Below are positions 47,329 through 60,540 of a DNA stretch of 64,000 bases, piece by piece. The notes below the pieces were generated by a model. It was given only the letters and a program-made list of their open reading frames with translations, was not told where the DNA came from and did not search any database. Location: positions 70,162,034-70,226,033 of the forward strand of contig CM046303.1 in the NCBI GenBank assembly GCA_025267735.1, read 5' to 3'. Source of the stretch: Mactra quadrangularis. Taxonomy: Eukaryota; Mollusca; Bivalvia; Venerida; Mactridae. Position 1 is the first letter of the stretch. Every line of letters begins with the position of its first letter. The position numbers and the translations under genes are program-made.

Positions 47329-49290
47329 CGCTAATTGGGCAAACTTATGAGGTTGAAGTCCTTGCAAAAGAAAATAAAGTAATTCTACACGAAAGGATAT
47401 GATCTCAAAAGCCCACACAAAAAAGTTGCATAAAATCGCACGTGCACATTGAGCATAAAATCACTTTTTAAACGTGCTAAATAGGAAAATTTACGATGGC
47501 ATTTTCCAGACACCATACTAGCGTTTTTTAAAAAAATACGTCATAAATGACGTCATAACATAACATTCGTACCGCCATTTTTTCGTAACGTGATTGTAAA
47601 CAATTTCAACCCTGAAATGTGAAGCTCGTTTTAGGAGAATTTTTGACCGGTAAGTTCTTTATATGTACATTAAACTTGTTTATAAGCATTGCAAAAAGTA
47701 TGTTAGTGTTAAATATGGGCTTACAGCCTTCAGTCCAGTAAAAAAACAGGCTCTATGAGATCGAGGTCAACACATCCGTGAATCGTGTCATTAAAATTCA
47801 CAACGCCTTATTTGTATATTTTTATTATGTTTGCGTGTTTCTAAAATATAAATATAATATTTTTTAAACATTGGGTTTGATTTAAATCGAAATGTGTAAG
47901 AAGAAACAGATTTTGAATCGAGGTTTTTTACTGAAAAATAAAACTACGGAAGCGGGTAAGGGCCATAATGTACACACAAAACACTATATACGACCTGTCG
48001 TCATCTGAACACAAAAAATAGTATACTGCAGTATTTAAACGACCTATATGTTTAAAAATACGTGTTTTGTATAACGATATATAATCTGAAGACCTGTAAT
48101 AGTGTTAAATACCAAATTGTTAATATATTTTTCAGGTTACTACTGTAGTATTTGAATTAAAAATGGAAACTTTTATTTCTTTTTCATGGATTCAACATTA
48201 ACTTGATGTTACATTTTTGTAATCTGACGACTGATATTCCCATGATGTTATAATAATCGTGTAATTGGCATTTGTAGATCACTAAGTGTAAGTATAAATC
48301 AATGTATTGAATGTAAAAATCAATATAACTGATCACTTTCTTTTTTGGTAAACAGGGGGTTCAGTGATGTTGCAGGGTGTAAGATATATTAACAGAATAT
48401 TTATTCTATAGTTTAAACAAATTTATTTTAGCTCGATTGTATAATAAGTTCTTACAACTATTAATCACTCTTTAATCCGGTTCTTGGTACCTACTATTGA
48501 TCTGTAAAGATAAAGTTTTTTGCTCAAGGAAACAACGAATTGGATTTTGGGAGTGATTAGAACCAATGCGGATGTGTTTTTTTCCAAATATTACCAGTAT
48601 AACGTCGTAATAACTGGGCCACGACCGATCATCAAATAGATAATACCTTTGTGAATATTAAAAAGCAAAACCCAAAGACAAGAGTACAATTAAAATAAAA
48701 TAAATTAATAGTTGAATTATATTAATTAGTCAATCTTAAATGTACTTATGACATGTATGTACATATTGTTTATTACAGATTAACACGCTGGTTACACATG
48801 AAATTTGTGAAAATGTATGGGTAGATTCAATGGCTTAAAATCTTTTTATGATATATACAGGTACAGGTTATTCCAATAACATCTGTTTAATTTATATTTC
48901 TTAGTACTGCCATATGTAAAACTTCATTTTGACTTAACTAGTATACAACCTTCAAAACAAATTTTGTCTTTACAATGTCATATCAGAGGTATATCTGAGA
49001 TATCAGAATACTGGTTTGAGTAGTATGCTCATTTCTCCCAGAAAGTAGTAACCTGCTCTGCAGATTACAACATAAATAAGTTAATCACACACGTTTGTTT
49101 TGCCTGATAATAAAGATATACTTTTATATAAATGGTATGTTGATTTTAAAAAAGTCAATTTCGCAGCTGATGTTCTTACCATTTATAGGGAAAAGTCAGA
49201 GGAGAAACAGGTGAACTATTGTGAGGTATAAACTTTTGTTTAAAAATTGTTTTATTTGGAAGAATCAAATCGAAATATACATTCTTTTCA
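47329..49290 (+). other. Upstream region and probable first intron of the nuclease-like gene
   Basis: A CRE palindrome TGACGTCA at 47548-47555 precedes a possible untranslated exon ending at the donor gaccg-GTAAGT (47649/47650). The next acceptor, cattcttttcag, is at 49280-49291. Between them the sequence is AT-rich with no ORF. Confidence 0.4.
47548..47555. promoter_or_regulatory. CRE-type palindrome
   Basis: TGACGTCA lies about 100 bp before a good splice donor and about 1.75 kb before the coding start. It may be a promoter element of the downstream gene. Confidence 0.3.
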
Positions 49291-49304
49291 GATGTGGAAA
49301 CATT

Positions 49305-51535
49305 ATGGAAGATTGTCCGTTATGTAAAGGGTCATTGGAAGATGGACAGCCAGTAGTGTGCCTCCGTATAAAGGTAGTATTGGGATAAACAACGCTAGTC
49401 TGACGAGAGGTGATAGTGTTATTACAAGAGCAGGACAATATGTTCACGTTCATTGTCGCCGGGACTATATAAATACTCGGTGCTCAGTAATAAATAATGA
49501 TGAAAATAACAATCATATTCATACAAGGACTTTACGTTCCGATAATTCTTTTGATTTTAAAACAAAATGTCTTTTTTGTACCAAAAACGCTAAAATTAGT
49601 GCTAACAAACGTGGGTATGATGTTTATCCTGTGCGAAGTTTTGAATTTCAGAAAACAGTTCAAAAATTATGTAAGGAAAGACAAGACGAGTGGGCAACTA
49701 ACGTAATGACTAGACTTTCCTGTGTAATAGACCTTCCAGCAGCAGAAGCCGTGTACCATCAAACATGTAATGTCAACTTTAGGACAGGTAGGCCGACCCC
49801 AAAGTATTTTCAGGATACAGAAACAGCCATAGTCAAGAAAAGTCCAATAAGACCAAGTAATGAAGAACAAGCATTGGCATTTAATAAGATCATAGAATAT
49901 ATTGAGAATGCCGATGATACCGTAGCTATTACTGATTTGGTTAAAATGATGGCTAATATTTGTGGTGATAAAGCATACACGTGTAAACATATGAAAGCAA
50001 AAATACTAGAACACTTTGGGGACACCATAGTTATCAGCACTCTGGATGGTAAATGCGACATTGTAAGTATGAAGCAAACTGCAGCCTCTATAATGCATAC
50101 ATTCCATAGGCGTTGTAATTCAGTGTCTGCTGAAGAGGAAAAGAAGATAATGATTGCAACAGCTGCTAAATTGATAAAACAGGATATTTCATTGATGGAA
50201 TTGTCAAAGACTTTTTATCCGTCATTTACAGCAGTATCTTCAGTCACAGAAAATATGCAATTTCTTCCCGACAGCTTACAATACTTCATGGAGAAAATGG
50301 TTGATGGTATGGATAACAGTGTAAAATTAGCAGCTATTGGCCAAGCTATCGTACAGGTATGCCGACCGAAGGCAGTAATAGCCCTCCTTCAGATTGGTCT
50401 TGGAATACAGCTTCACCATCATTTTGGATCCAAGTTTTTGATCGATACCTTACATAGTATGGGTTTCTGTTCCTCATATTGGGAAGTACAGAAATTTGAA
50501 TCAAATGCAGCTGCTGCTCTGAATACATCATTGCCAGACTTTTTTCCAGGCTGTTTTCTTCAATATGTTGCTGATAATGTAGATCATAATATAAGAACAT
50601 TAGATGGTCACAATACTTTCCATGGAATGGGTATCATTGCATGTTCGACTCCTGGATCATCTGTAACTATCCCCATACCTAGATCTAATGTTTCTTCAAC
50701 AGAGTTATCAGCCATTGGTAAAATTGATATAAAGTATTTCAAAGGTCCGGAGGGAGATTTTTCTTCAGATACGTTTTTGAAATTAGAGATGAACTGTTAC
50801 AACGAAAACGCTGGCTCGTTATTTGATACATTCACTAGTGTCATATGGCCTATTCGGCGCTCAAGACCAACCTGGTCAGGATTTATGCAGGCTTTTGCAT
50901 CATCAGAAAAGAAACATTATCGAAGCAAGTCCAGTGTCACTTTTATGCCTATGATAGACATGAGTCCAAGTGATGATTCCTGTATTTTATCTACGCTCCA
51001 CTTTGTATGTGAACAGTCTGCTAGGTATGGAGTTACTCCAATATTAACATTCGACCAACCGTTGTTTCAGAAAGCAACTTATATCATCAAATGTCAAAAT
51101 GGAAATAGTCCGTTGCGTAAGTTAGTGCTGCGTTTAGGTGGATTTCATACTGAAATGAGTTTTCTAGGTAGTATTGGTCACTTGATGGCAGGTTCAGGTT
51201 TGAATGAGGTATTGGAGGTCATTTATGCTCCTAATGCCGTTGTTCACATGATGTCAGGTAAAGCTACTGCACGAGCTTTAAGAGGTCACTTCCTTGTAAA
51301 CACTGCACTACATGCTTTGTTGGTTTCCAGACTATTTGGGCTAGAATTAACAACAACTTGTTTTGAAACTGATGACCGATATACATGTTTTAATGTACAT
51401 TCAAATACAGATCAAGGACTGGATCACTGTGTTAATGATGAAATTGAACCGAATCAAGCGGACGGTGTCCAGGCACTTCTGAATGAAATTGCTCTGCTAT
51501 ATGACCAGTTTGAGAAAGAAGAAATGATGCGCAAC
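49305..51535 (+). pseudogene. Uncharacterised multicopy animal protein, N-terminal exon (frameshifted)
   Basis: Coding starts after an acceptor at 49291 with ATG at 49305 (MEDCPLCKGSLEDGQ). Around 49370-49378 the frame shifts to the frame that runs openly from 49358 for 726 codons to the donor AAC-GTGAGA at 51535. The second frame carries AGQYVHVHCRRDYIN, CLFCTKN and YHQTCNVNF, a Cys/His cluster that looks like a zinc-binding region. It continues with the family-like blocks FMPMIDMSPSDDSCILSTLHF, FHTEMSFLGSIGHLMAGSGL and SGKATARALRGHFL. From memory this resembles large proteins of unknown function present in many copies in cnidarian, mollusc and fish genomes. The frameshift may be a real mutation or a sequencing error. 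Confidence 0.65.
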
Positions 51536-54500
51536 GTGAGAAAAGGGCCCTTATGGTCAAATTTTTCGAAATTGAGATTTTTACAGAAAGTGAAAGAGTA
51601 GGCTTCGTAGTTTCTAAAAATGTATAATTTATTAAAATATCTCAATTAATAACGTTGCTATGGCGATTTGGAATTCGATACTGAGTCCAAGAAAAAAGCG
51701 ACGTCATGTTAAACGTCGCGTTTTTGTTGGTCATATGGCAACTGAATAACATAGTAAACTGACTGCAAAAATCATTTGGAATTAGTTTTATCGAGAAGTT
51801 TTTTTTTAAATTTCAACATTCTTTACGTTTATTCTAAAAACTATCGAATTTAAATTGATTTTCAGTTTACAATAGGCTTAAAGAAAGTCTTAATGTACGA
51901 GTCCTAATAACTAGTCTATACCAACAGCTTTATTACTAACAACCATATATTTATGGTCCCAACAAATATTTTCACTTTCATGAGCATTATAAAATCTGAT
52001 TGTGGAAAAAAATGCATTGATACATACTGCATTGTTTTATCTATGGTACAACAAAACAGTGTAATGGTCTATTATCGAGGTTCATCGACGCCAAATTTCC
52101 TTTGAAATTGTTGTTCGAGAGCGTTTAAATTTAGCAAACTGTTATCTTTGGCAATTTTGTAGGTAAAAGTTAGAGTTGTCACGAAATATGTGTACTACTG
52201 TGTATACTGATAATAAATGGTACAGCTAACATAATTTGATATTGAACTCATTTTTACATATGTTATACACGTGCATGAATGTACCAATTTGTACAAGAAC
52301 ATATTAATCGTAAAAATCAGGACCCTGAAAAATGTATATGTCCGTGAATATTTTTGAAAAGATATAAATATAAGTCTCAAAATGTTAAAATAATATTCAA
52401 CATGTGAACTGCTTTTAATGACAACGACAAATACATTACTCTCATAGCCTATTTATATGTCAGCATTGTCGTAGCTTACACACGCATTGTAACGCTAATT
52501 TTGATTTTTACTCCATTTTCACCATCTTAAATTTGCAGGTATTCATAATGACGGGTTTGCAAAAATTACAGTCTAAATAATATAATTAACATTATAATAA
52601 CATTTTAATAAACATTAGAATAAGATAAATACACTATTTTTCCACAAGAGGTTCAGATAAATAGAAGTTTATTTCACATTAATACACACGTAAAATGTAA
52701 CAGAATTTTCAAGCAAAGCGATGCTTACTATTACTTAATATTCTTCCTTCAGTAACATCGTATCACAGCAGAATTTAAAATACTGTTATTGAGGTAATTT
52801 GACCCTATGTCAAAAATGAGAACAATATTTACTAATAACTTTCAATGTCAATTAAATAGTATTTTACACATAATAAGACCAAATCCAGGTGAAAGATGGA
52901 TAAAAATATTTAGTTAAACATAAAATGGGAAATTTACGTAATACGGAACTAGCTAACCTTTTCTTTGAAGGATCTATGAATGCCGACATAACAGCGCTTT
53001 TGGTAGGCATCATTATCAAAGAAATTTGGAGTATTAAAGTTTGGAGATGATAGTCGGCAATCCTTTGATATTTCAATTGGCCAAAGGAATGCATGAACAT
53101 TAATGGTTGTGGTCAAGTTGAAGAAACTGAGCATAGATCTGGAAATCTGGCTCTGAATCACGGAAGTTTCATGTATTTCAAGTTACATTAAAGTTTGACA
53201 TACGTTCTTTGGATCGACGATGACCTGTGTATAAGTTGTGGGCTCTGTTAATAACCGTAACGAGGGTTAATGCCATTTTATGGCAAAATCAGGCTGCATG
53301 ATAACGCTTTGATGCCGCTAATGGGTTAAACAGAAAACAACGGGAATAAAACGCGTTTTACTTCTAAGACCTAGGCCCGGTGCTCATGTGTGGGTCAGGT
53401 TTAAACACAAACTAAGATAAAAGATCACTGTAGTACCAAATTGCACTTAATAATTATAATGTTATTGCCACCATTTTGTTTTCAATAAACTCTTAGTAAT
53501 TATTCTTAACGAAATAAAAAGTATTGACAGTTTCGTATGACTAAAATGAGGTGTAGGCCTTCTAACGAACTCGCGGTTAGTTATAATTGTAATTAAGAAA
53601 GAACGATCTTTATCTTAAACCATTTTGGATTTTTATTACAATTATGTATAGGTAGATGGAAACAATATATGTTTCTAATACTTTTATTTCATTCGGCGAT
53701 ACGCCCTTAGAAAACTTATTCACGAAGACAGTCTTATTAGCAACAGGTTCACATTGACTCACAAATGTTATCTTGCTCGGCAATTGTAATAGATTTGGTA
53801 ATTAGACAGAGGTACAATTTGCTTACAATAGATCTATATTTTTTTTCGATCATTCATGTTGATGGAGCTTTATTTACAGCTAGTCAAATTACGAAAAGAA
53901 TAATGAATGCCGATATCTAGCCAAACCAAACCTTTATATGTACATTGTGACAGCTGGGGCCGCTATTCAAAGTAGGCTTACAGACTGGTGATCAATAATT
54001 TGGTAACAAATTCCATATTTCAATTTAAATGACCGTTTTAATTATAAACGACAGCAATACATTAGAGCAATAACATATATAATGGTTAATGCATGATTGC
54101 ATTCGATGCATATTTGTCTAAGAAATAACAGACCTAACTAAAAGTCTAAAAGCCCGAGGACATTTCAGTTTAGAAAGGGACGAAATTTTTATAATTTTGC
54201 AGTTCCTATTCACAAAATTTCCCGATCAAGCTAAGATTATATGATGAAATGAATCAAAAATCAGAATAAAAAATACAAGTCCGCATTTGATATTATAGCG
54301 TGTGCTGTATTCACGGGTGTGCATGTGTACCCGTAGTTACGAGTAAACAATGTGATGGCGACGCGTGTAGAAGCTGTATCCATCGTCAATTTAAATCAAT
54401 GGTACCGAAATAATGTGTGTAATTCTCCCGAAAAATCTGATTGTAGATCTTGCTTATCTTTTTAGCAATCCAATTTTAAAGCACAAATAATACAGAATAT

Positions 54501-54878
54501 TCTAAACGTCAAGTAACAAGTTAGTCTAGTTTAAAAAGAGTCAACACCCGACGGCGGCTCGGAACGTTGACGAAAGTTGGATGAAAAAAAACACTCATGA
54601 CGGTCAACAATCCTTATTTTTACGCTATTTGATATTGATTTCTTGATACATTGAAAATAAGTCAGTCATATTTTACAGAACATAGATTAATTCCCTTAAA
54701 ATAATGCAATAGAGCCAATAAATCTTTAGTATAAACAATGCAATAATCACTGACGTGACACGTGTACGCTAAAATTGACCTCGATAACGTTTTTGACGTT
54801 TACCGCAAACGACGTCAAAGAGCTTAAGAGCCCTTTTCTCGCGTTGCGCATCAAATAGATGTTTCTGTAATTATCCAG
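51536..54878. other. Intron of about 3.3 kb, containing one candidate antisense exon
   Basis: Phase 0 on both sides: donor AAC-GTGAGA and acceptor ttatccag at 54878. Mostly AT-rich. A hairpin (gcgacg / cgtcgc) lies near 51695-51722. The candidate minus-strand exon is at 52958-53152. Confidence 0.55.
52958..53152 (-). CDS. Candidate internal exon of an unknown gene, minus strand
   Basis: An open stretch of exactly 65 codons lies between an acceptor (gtgattcag) and a donor (AAG-GTTAGC), phase 0 at both ends. The peptide has protein-like composition (NVHAFLWPIEISKDCRLSS and FFDNDAYQKRCYVGIHRSF). No neighbouring exons were identified, and the family is not recognised. It could belong to a gene nested in the intron or to a dead element. 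Confidence 0.4.
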
Positions 54879-56792
54879 AGTAGTGCCATTCAAAGAATAA
54901 CTGCCTTGCTTATCGAAGAAAGACATAAATTGGAGAGAAATCGTACAGCTAAACTGTGGTTTTTATACCTAGATATGATTTCCATACTGCAGCAGTTCAT
55001 TCGAGCAGAGAGGACGGGTGATTGGGCACTTCACTTATCATCATTGAAGAAAATGCTGCCATATTTTGCTACTTCTGGTCATAACTTATATCTGAAATCC
55101 GCCTACACATATCTACAGAACATGATGAAACTCGAAAAAGAGCATCCGGACGTTCATTTAGGATTCCAGTCTGGTAACCATGTGATTCGAAGATCTGACA
55201 GATATTGGGCGGGCCTGTCTAGCGATTTAGTCATTGAACAAGTACTTATGAGATCTGTTAAAGCAACTGGTGGATTGACACGAGGTAGAGGGATGACTGA
55301 AAATCAAAGAACACAGTGGCTTCTTTCAATGCCTCCAAGTGCAGAAATGAGTAATGCCATGCAAGAGTTCTGTGATACTATATACAAGACAAGCGCACAG
55401 CATAAGGATGTTAGTAAATCACGATTGCTTCGGGACAACAAGGACACAACGAAATTACTTGCGTTTCTTCAGGAACGAAATCCTTTCGAAAATTCCGACA
55501 GATCGCTACGCAATATTGAAACTGGTGTTACTGCTGATAGTACAGTAAACGTTGACCATGCACTGACAATTGGTGATGACATAATTAATAAGATGCTTGG
55601 ACAAATTATCGACAAATATACCTTCAAAAGATCCCAGCAAGCTGTAACTCTTAATGCAAAAACATCAGCAAAGGTTATTGACGATATTGATTACATAGAC
55701 CCTCAATTACTGTTTCAGCGATTGACAACAGCAGCCAGTAGATATGTAGACAACATTGCTGACATATTTCAGTATGAACTGTGTGGCGTTCCATCTGCAT
55801 TGTTCGACAATACCGGATTACCAAGAGAACCGCAGAAGTCTAATCTAGCCGAGTCACTATGGAAATTCGGCGACTGTGGGAAAACTTCAAATGAATCGTC
55901 TGAAGTTCAGTATGTCATAGATGGTGGGTCATTATTGCAAAGACTTCCATGGCCAAAGAATACTTCATTCAGTGAAATATTTGTACAATATAGAGACTAT
56001 TTGCTTCAGAAGTATACAAATCCAATAGTGGTATTTGATGGATATTCCAATGGCCCAAGTACAAAAGACGTGACACACCTCAGGCGAACCAAGGGTGGAG
56101 TAGGTACACAAGTCAAGTTTTCCAAAGATACGCCCTTCAAGTCCAACAAAGAGGTATTCCTAAGAAATACAGAAAATAAGCAAAACTTTCTATTGCTTCT
56201 TGGTGATTTTCTTACAACAAGTGGCATTCGAGTAAAACATGCGCCAAGTGATGCTGATGGTCTAATTGTAGAAACGGCGGTAGCTGCAGCCATTGATTAT
56301 GACACTTGTGTAATTTGAGAAGATACAGACTTACTGGTGCTGCTTTGTTATCATGTAAATAAAGCATCCAAGAATGTTTATTTTAGGTCTGATTCTAGAC
56401 AGAAAAAACCTAATGCAAAAATATGGGATATACACAAAGTACAACAAATATTAGGGAAGGAAATTTGTAATATTTTGCCTTTTATCCATGCCATTACCGG
56501 ATGCGACACAACCTCTCGAGTGTATGGAATTAGCAAAGGAACGGCTTTGAAGGCGTTTATTAACAACGTGCACCTTCAAAATATTGCAGAAAAATTCATG
56601 ACAGCAGAAACAAAGACCATCGTATCTAAACTTGGAGAAGAAGCTTTAGTATATCTTTTCAAAGGTTTGCCAGGTGATAATCTGAATGCACTGCGTTTCA
56701 AGATGTTTGCAACTAAAGTAATGTCGAGCACGCACGTCGTGTGTACAAGTTTGTACACTGCCGCCAACATCAGCTGCAGCCACATACCATAG
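54879..56792 (+). pseudogene. Same gene, C-terminal exon with FEN/PIN-type nuclease-like domain; one in-frame TGA
   Basis: It opens after an acceptor at 54878 and reads through to 56792 in one frame, except for a single TGA at 56316-56318. Early blocks are FIRAERTGDWALHLSSL and RRSDRYWAGLSSDLVIEQVL, then GGLTRGRGMTENQR. The last third looks like a FEN/XPG-PIN nuclease fold. Acidic positions occur in VVFDGY, DADGLIVE and EDTDLLVLL, and GCDTTSRVYGISKGTALK resembles the GCDY..GIG..KA helix-turn segment of flap endonucleases. The TGA falls just before EDTD, one base from a serine codon, and would remove two of the four acidic motifs. The protein ends at TAG 56790-56792. The nuclease assignment is by motif only. 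Confidence 0.65.
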
Positions 56793-56849
56793 CTACAGAG
56801 TACACATCCAAACACAGACTTGGGTTGGAAATGACACGCTTAACCCATC

Positions 56850-57130
56850 AGAGTGTTTTTTGTCGATTTTTCGCAGTCTTTTGCCTATTTTTTGAAATGA
56901 GTTTTGACCTTGTTTTTGCAAAGATTTTGTGACCGATTTTTTTCAAAGAGGTTTTTAATGATTTTTTGCAGAGTTTTGACCGATTTTTTGCAAAGAGTTT
57001 TTTACTGATTTTTTAACGATTTTTTGCAAAGAGTTTTTGCCGATTTTTTGCAATGAGTTTTTGACCGTTTTTTTGCAAAGATTTTTAGACCTTTTTTGCA
57101 AAGATTTTTTGACCGATTTTTTCATTTTAA
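56850..57130. repeat. Imperfect tandem repeat, gattttttgcaaagagttttt type
   Basis: Variable copies of ttttttgcaaagagtttttgaccg, 20-36 bp apart. The same unit returns at 58985-59750. Confidence 0.85.
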
Positions 57131-58984
57131 TTTCTTTGATTTAATGAGGTAAACAAGCCACAGTTTTTCAATTACAAGGATTCTGATAGACCAATAACAT
57201 GTAATTTACTTTTCCCAAAATAACAGCCAAGTTTCATGGAATTTTAACCAGAAATATTTTTTTTACATCCGAAAAACGCCCCAAAATTGTCAGGAGTGAA
57301 AAACAAAAACCGTGACATTTAAAAATTCAGTTATCTTAAAAAATGGATTAAAGACACATTTGCTTAGTTATCACATGTATTAAGATCAGTTTGATCAATT
57401 AAATGTCTAAGGTCTTGAAATTTCTATATTTTGTCATGTTTTGATGTGTCTGAAGTCTTCATAGAAGTATGCTTTTGATGGAAGTGCTTGGATTAAAATA
57501 GTCACTAAAATGCATGTCTTGTAATAACTCCTTCTATTTAGCTAACATCTGTGTTCCTAACACAATTGTTGGAATGCTGCTTGTAAGAAATATTTATCTA
57601 GAGAAAATACAAGAAGTTCCTGATTACATATGCTAATGTTGTGGACCTGACAAAGTTTTCTTTGCAATGAACCAAAAAATGTCAGGAGTGAAACAATCTA
57701 CATTTAAGGAACAGTCTTTATATAAATATACATATATTACAACCTTTTGTGTTATTTTTCAGTAGAGCATGTCCGATAGTGATAATAAAATAGAGGAATC
57801 TCCATCTCATGTATCATGTGTTCATTACACATGTTAATAAGTGACGTCAGGAGTGAAATACTTATTTTGGCATTTTGACATTTGTCTTATTTACTTTGTT
57901 TACAAACATGTTTCATTATTTATTCATTTTCTCAGTGTGTCTTATGGGTACATGTAATGCTATTTTAATTTCCAGTGATATTTAAGTAATTTCTGCAATG
58001 TTTGTTCTGAAATTTACTTGAAAACTTACCGTTTTTAGGTTTATAAGGTATATATATCAGAAACATACATTAAATCAGCATTATACAAAATCATTTGTTG
58101 GAGGGAGGAAGGCCGTAGAAATGATTTCATGAACATGCTCAGGGAATCGAACCAAAGACCCCTCGATCAGTTGATTTGCGTGCAACCAACTAAGCTGGTC
58201 TGGTGGCTGAAATGATCTTAATATACGGAAAAGAAATTTTTATGTAGTCTCCAAAGCAATCCAGGAACAATTTTCAAATGGTTAAATTTCTTACCAAAAG
58301 CTGATGTTTCTTATTTGTTAAGGTGGTATGGTACATTTGACTGTTTTTAGATTTGCATATAATTTTTGGTACCGTTGTAAACTTGCCGATATTTCCGATT
58401 CGGATCTACACTTTAGTTGACGTCATTATTGCTAATAACGTTACCATGACGTCGTAAACATGACGACCGCGTGCACTTTTTACGTCAGTCGACAATGGTA
58501 AGAAAACGTCTATAATGTGTTGCTAAATCTTTATTTTCCGCGCCACAGCAACAAATTATACATCAATTTAAAGCTTACATTATTATCTACCACCTGAACA
58601 GTGTAAATATACGTTTAATATTAAAATATTCGAAAGAGACAAAAACTTCCGAATTGGCAACATCAGAAAAAATCCAGAAAAATTGCCTTCAAACCGGTTT
58701 TATGAAAAATCTGCCCGATAAATTTTTGCCAAGTTTTGATATGATGTAAAGCAGAATTTGAGAAAAGTTGTCTGTACGATTTTTCCGCTATATGCGTTTA
58801 AGTATTTTCGGTATGAATCGTGTAAAGCAAATGTCGAAACTTATCTATTAGAAATCCTTACTCAAATTCTTAAATATTTTTTTTAAGAAACAGTGCTTCT
58901 ACAACGAGCGTACAGCTCAGTTGCTTATGACAATGTAGAAATTAATACACAAAATTGTTATTTGTCATTGTGTATCGGTGTACG
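57131..58984. other. Gene-free stretch between two arrays of the same repeat
   Basis: AT-rich. The motif gtcaggagtgaaa occurs three times (about 57287, 57679 and 57846). It holds the tRNA-like segment at 58136-58207. No ORF was recognised. Confidence 0.5.
58136..58207 (-). mobile_element. tRNA-derived SINE head or tRNA pseudogene
   Basis: The minus strand has an A box (cagcttagttggttg) and a perfect B box (ggttcgattcc) about 35 bp apart. The anticodon arm is not well formed and there is no intact acceptor stem, so a SINE head or tRNA pseudogene is more likely than a tRNA gene. Confidence 0.5.
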
Positions 58985-59750
58985 TACGTTTTTTAATGAT
59001 TTTTTGCAAAGAGTTTTTGACCGATTTTTAAAAGAGTTTTTCAATGATTTTTAGCAAAGAGTATTTGAGCGATTTTTTGCAGTTTTTGAGCGATTTTTTG
59101 CAAACAGTTTTTGACCGATTTTTTGCAAACAGTTTTTGACCGATTTTTCAAAGTTTTTCAATGATTTTTTTTCAATTAGTTTTTCAATGATTTTTTGCAA
59201 AGAGTATTCGACCGATTTTTTGCAAAGAGTATTCGACCGATTTTTTGCAAAGAGTATTCGACCGATTTTTTGCAAAGAGTATTTGACCGATTTTTTGCAA
59301 ACAGTTTTTGACCGATTTTTACCAAGGAGATTTTGACCGATTTTTACCAAGGAGTTTTTGACCGATTTTTACCAAGGAGTTTTTGACCGATTTTTTTAAG
59401 GAATTTATTTCCGATATTTTCCAAAGAGTTTTTGACCGACTTTTTTGCAAAGAGTTTTGACCGATTTTTTCCAAGGAGGTTTTGACCGATTTTTTAAATG
59501 AATTTATTACCGATTTTTACCAAAGAGTTTTTGACCGATTTTTTTAAGGAATTTATTACCGATTTTTTTCCAAAGAGTTTTTGACCGACTTTTTTTGCAA
59601 AGAGTTTTTGACCGACTTTTTTTGCAAAGAGTTTTTGACCGACTTTTTTTAAGGAATTTATTACCGATTTTTGGCAAAGAGTTTTTGACCGACTTTTTTT
59701 CCAAAGAGTTTTTGACCGACTTTTTTGGCAAAGACTTTTTGACCTAGGGT
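58985..59750. repeat. Imperfect tandem repeat, tttttgaccgattttttgcaaagag type
   Basis: About 25-36-bp units built from tttttgaccgat(t)n and gcaaagag/ccaaggag/aaggaatttat variants. Higher-order groups of two to three variants repeat. Open minus frames (KNRSKTLCKKS and similar) only reflect the unit. Confidence 0.9.
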
Positions 59751-59751
59751 T

Positions 59752-59799
59752 AGGGTTAGGGTTAGGGTTAGGGTTAGGGTTAGGGTTAGGGTTAGGGTA
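59752..59799 (+). repeat. Telomere-type TTAGGG block, about 8 copies
   Basis: A perfect (TTAGGG)n run, G-rich on the plus strand, joined directly to the preceding repeat. It is internal, not a chromosome end, because unique sequence follows. Confidence 0.95.
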
Positions 59800-60540
59800 T
59801 AGGACTTCTGGCGAAATGATATGATACATTGCTCCGCCCCCTTTCTACTGATTGGTCCATACAGTCACATGATTGTATCATTTGGTATTGGCAATATTAA
59901 CGTGAGATTTTACTCATGCAAACAATAAAAATGCAAAATACATTCATTAAAATACATATATGAATCGCGTTTTACGGTTAATTCCATTCAATTATGCTGT
60001 AATCAAGATTTATGTTCGATTCGTTTGAACGTGGTACGAAGCTCCTATGGTACGAATGTTCTCAAATTGTTCAAATGAGTACTGCAACATTGATTATTTA
60101 CATGAAATGCATTTAAGAAACAAAAATCACTTACGATCTGAAATAGATCCTCCTTACCGTTATATACTTGTTGAATTTATCACAAAACACTAATACAATT
60201 GAGAGACAAAACGGTTATAATTAAGCGGGCGGCGGAAGCTATTCAAAAAATAACTGACGTCACACAACTAGCTAGAGTTGCCGTTCGTGATGAAATTAAG
60301 AGTATTCGTTCTTGATCTCGGATAATGTTGGGGACCGCGGGTTTTATGTATATTATTAAAGGCGATGACTAAGCTGCTGCAGTAATGTTTGTGCCGATGG
60401 AACTATGGTTGTTTTCATGTATATGAAAGCTGTGTAATTTGTTTAGAGCTTTTATTAAGAGTGTACGGGACTCTGCAAGACTTGCAGGAACTTTGGCGCC
60501 AGATTATTTTAATGTCATGGTTAACCTCTGCGAACAATTG
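59800..60540. other. Gene-free stretch
   Basis: Starts with a segment (gcgaaatga..cattgctccgccc) that resembles the sequence after the second TTAGGG block. No gene is seen. Confidence 0.5.

Noticed and set aside
56316..56318. TGA as a selenocysteine codon
   Set aside because: The aligned family position looks like serine, and no selenocysteine-insertion hairpin was evident downstream. A point mutation is simpler.
58136..58207. Functional tRNA gene
   Set aside because: The A and B boxes are good, but anticodon and acceptor stems do not form properly. A SINE head or pseudogene fits better.
59051..59829. Lysine-rich minus ORFs (KNRSKTLCKKS repeats and an NPNPNP run)
   Set aside because: They are translations of the gaccgatttttt repeat and the TTAGGG block.
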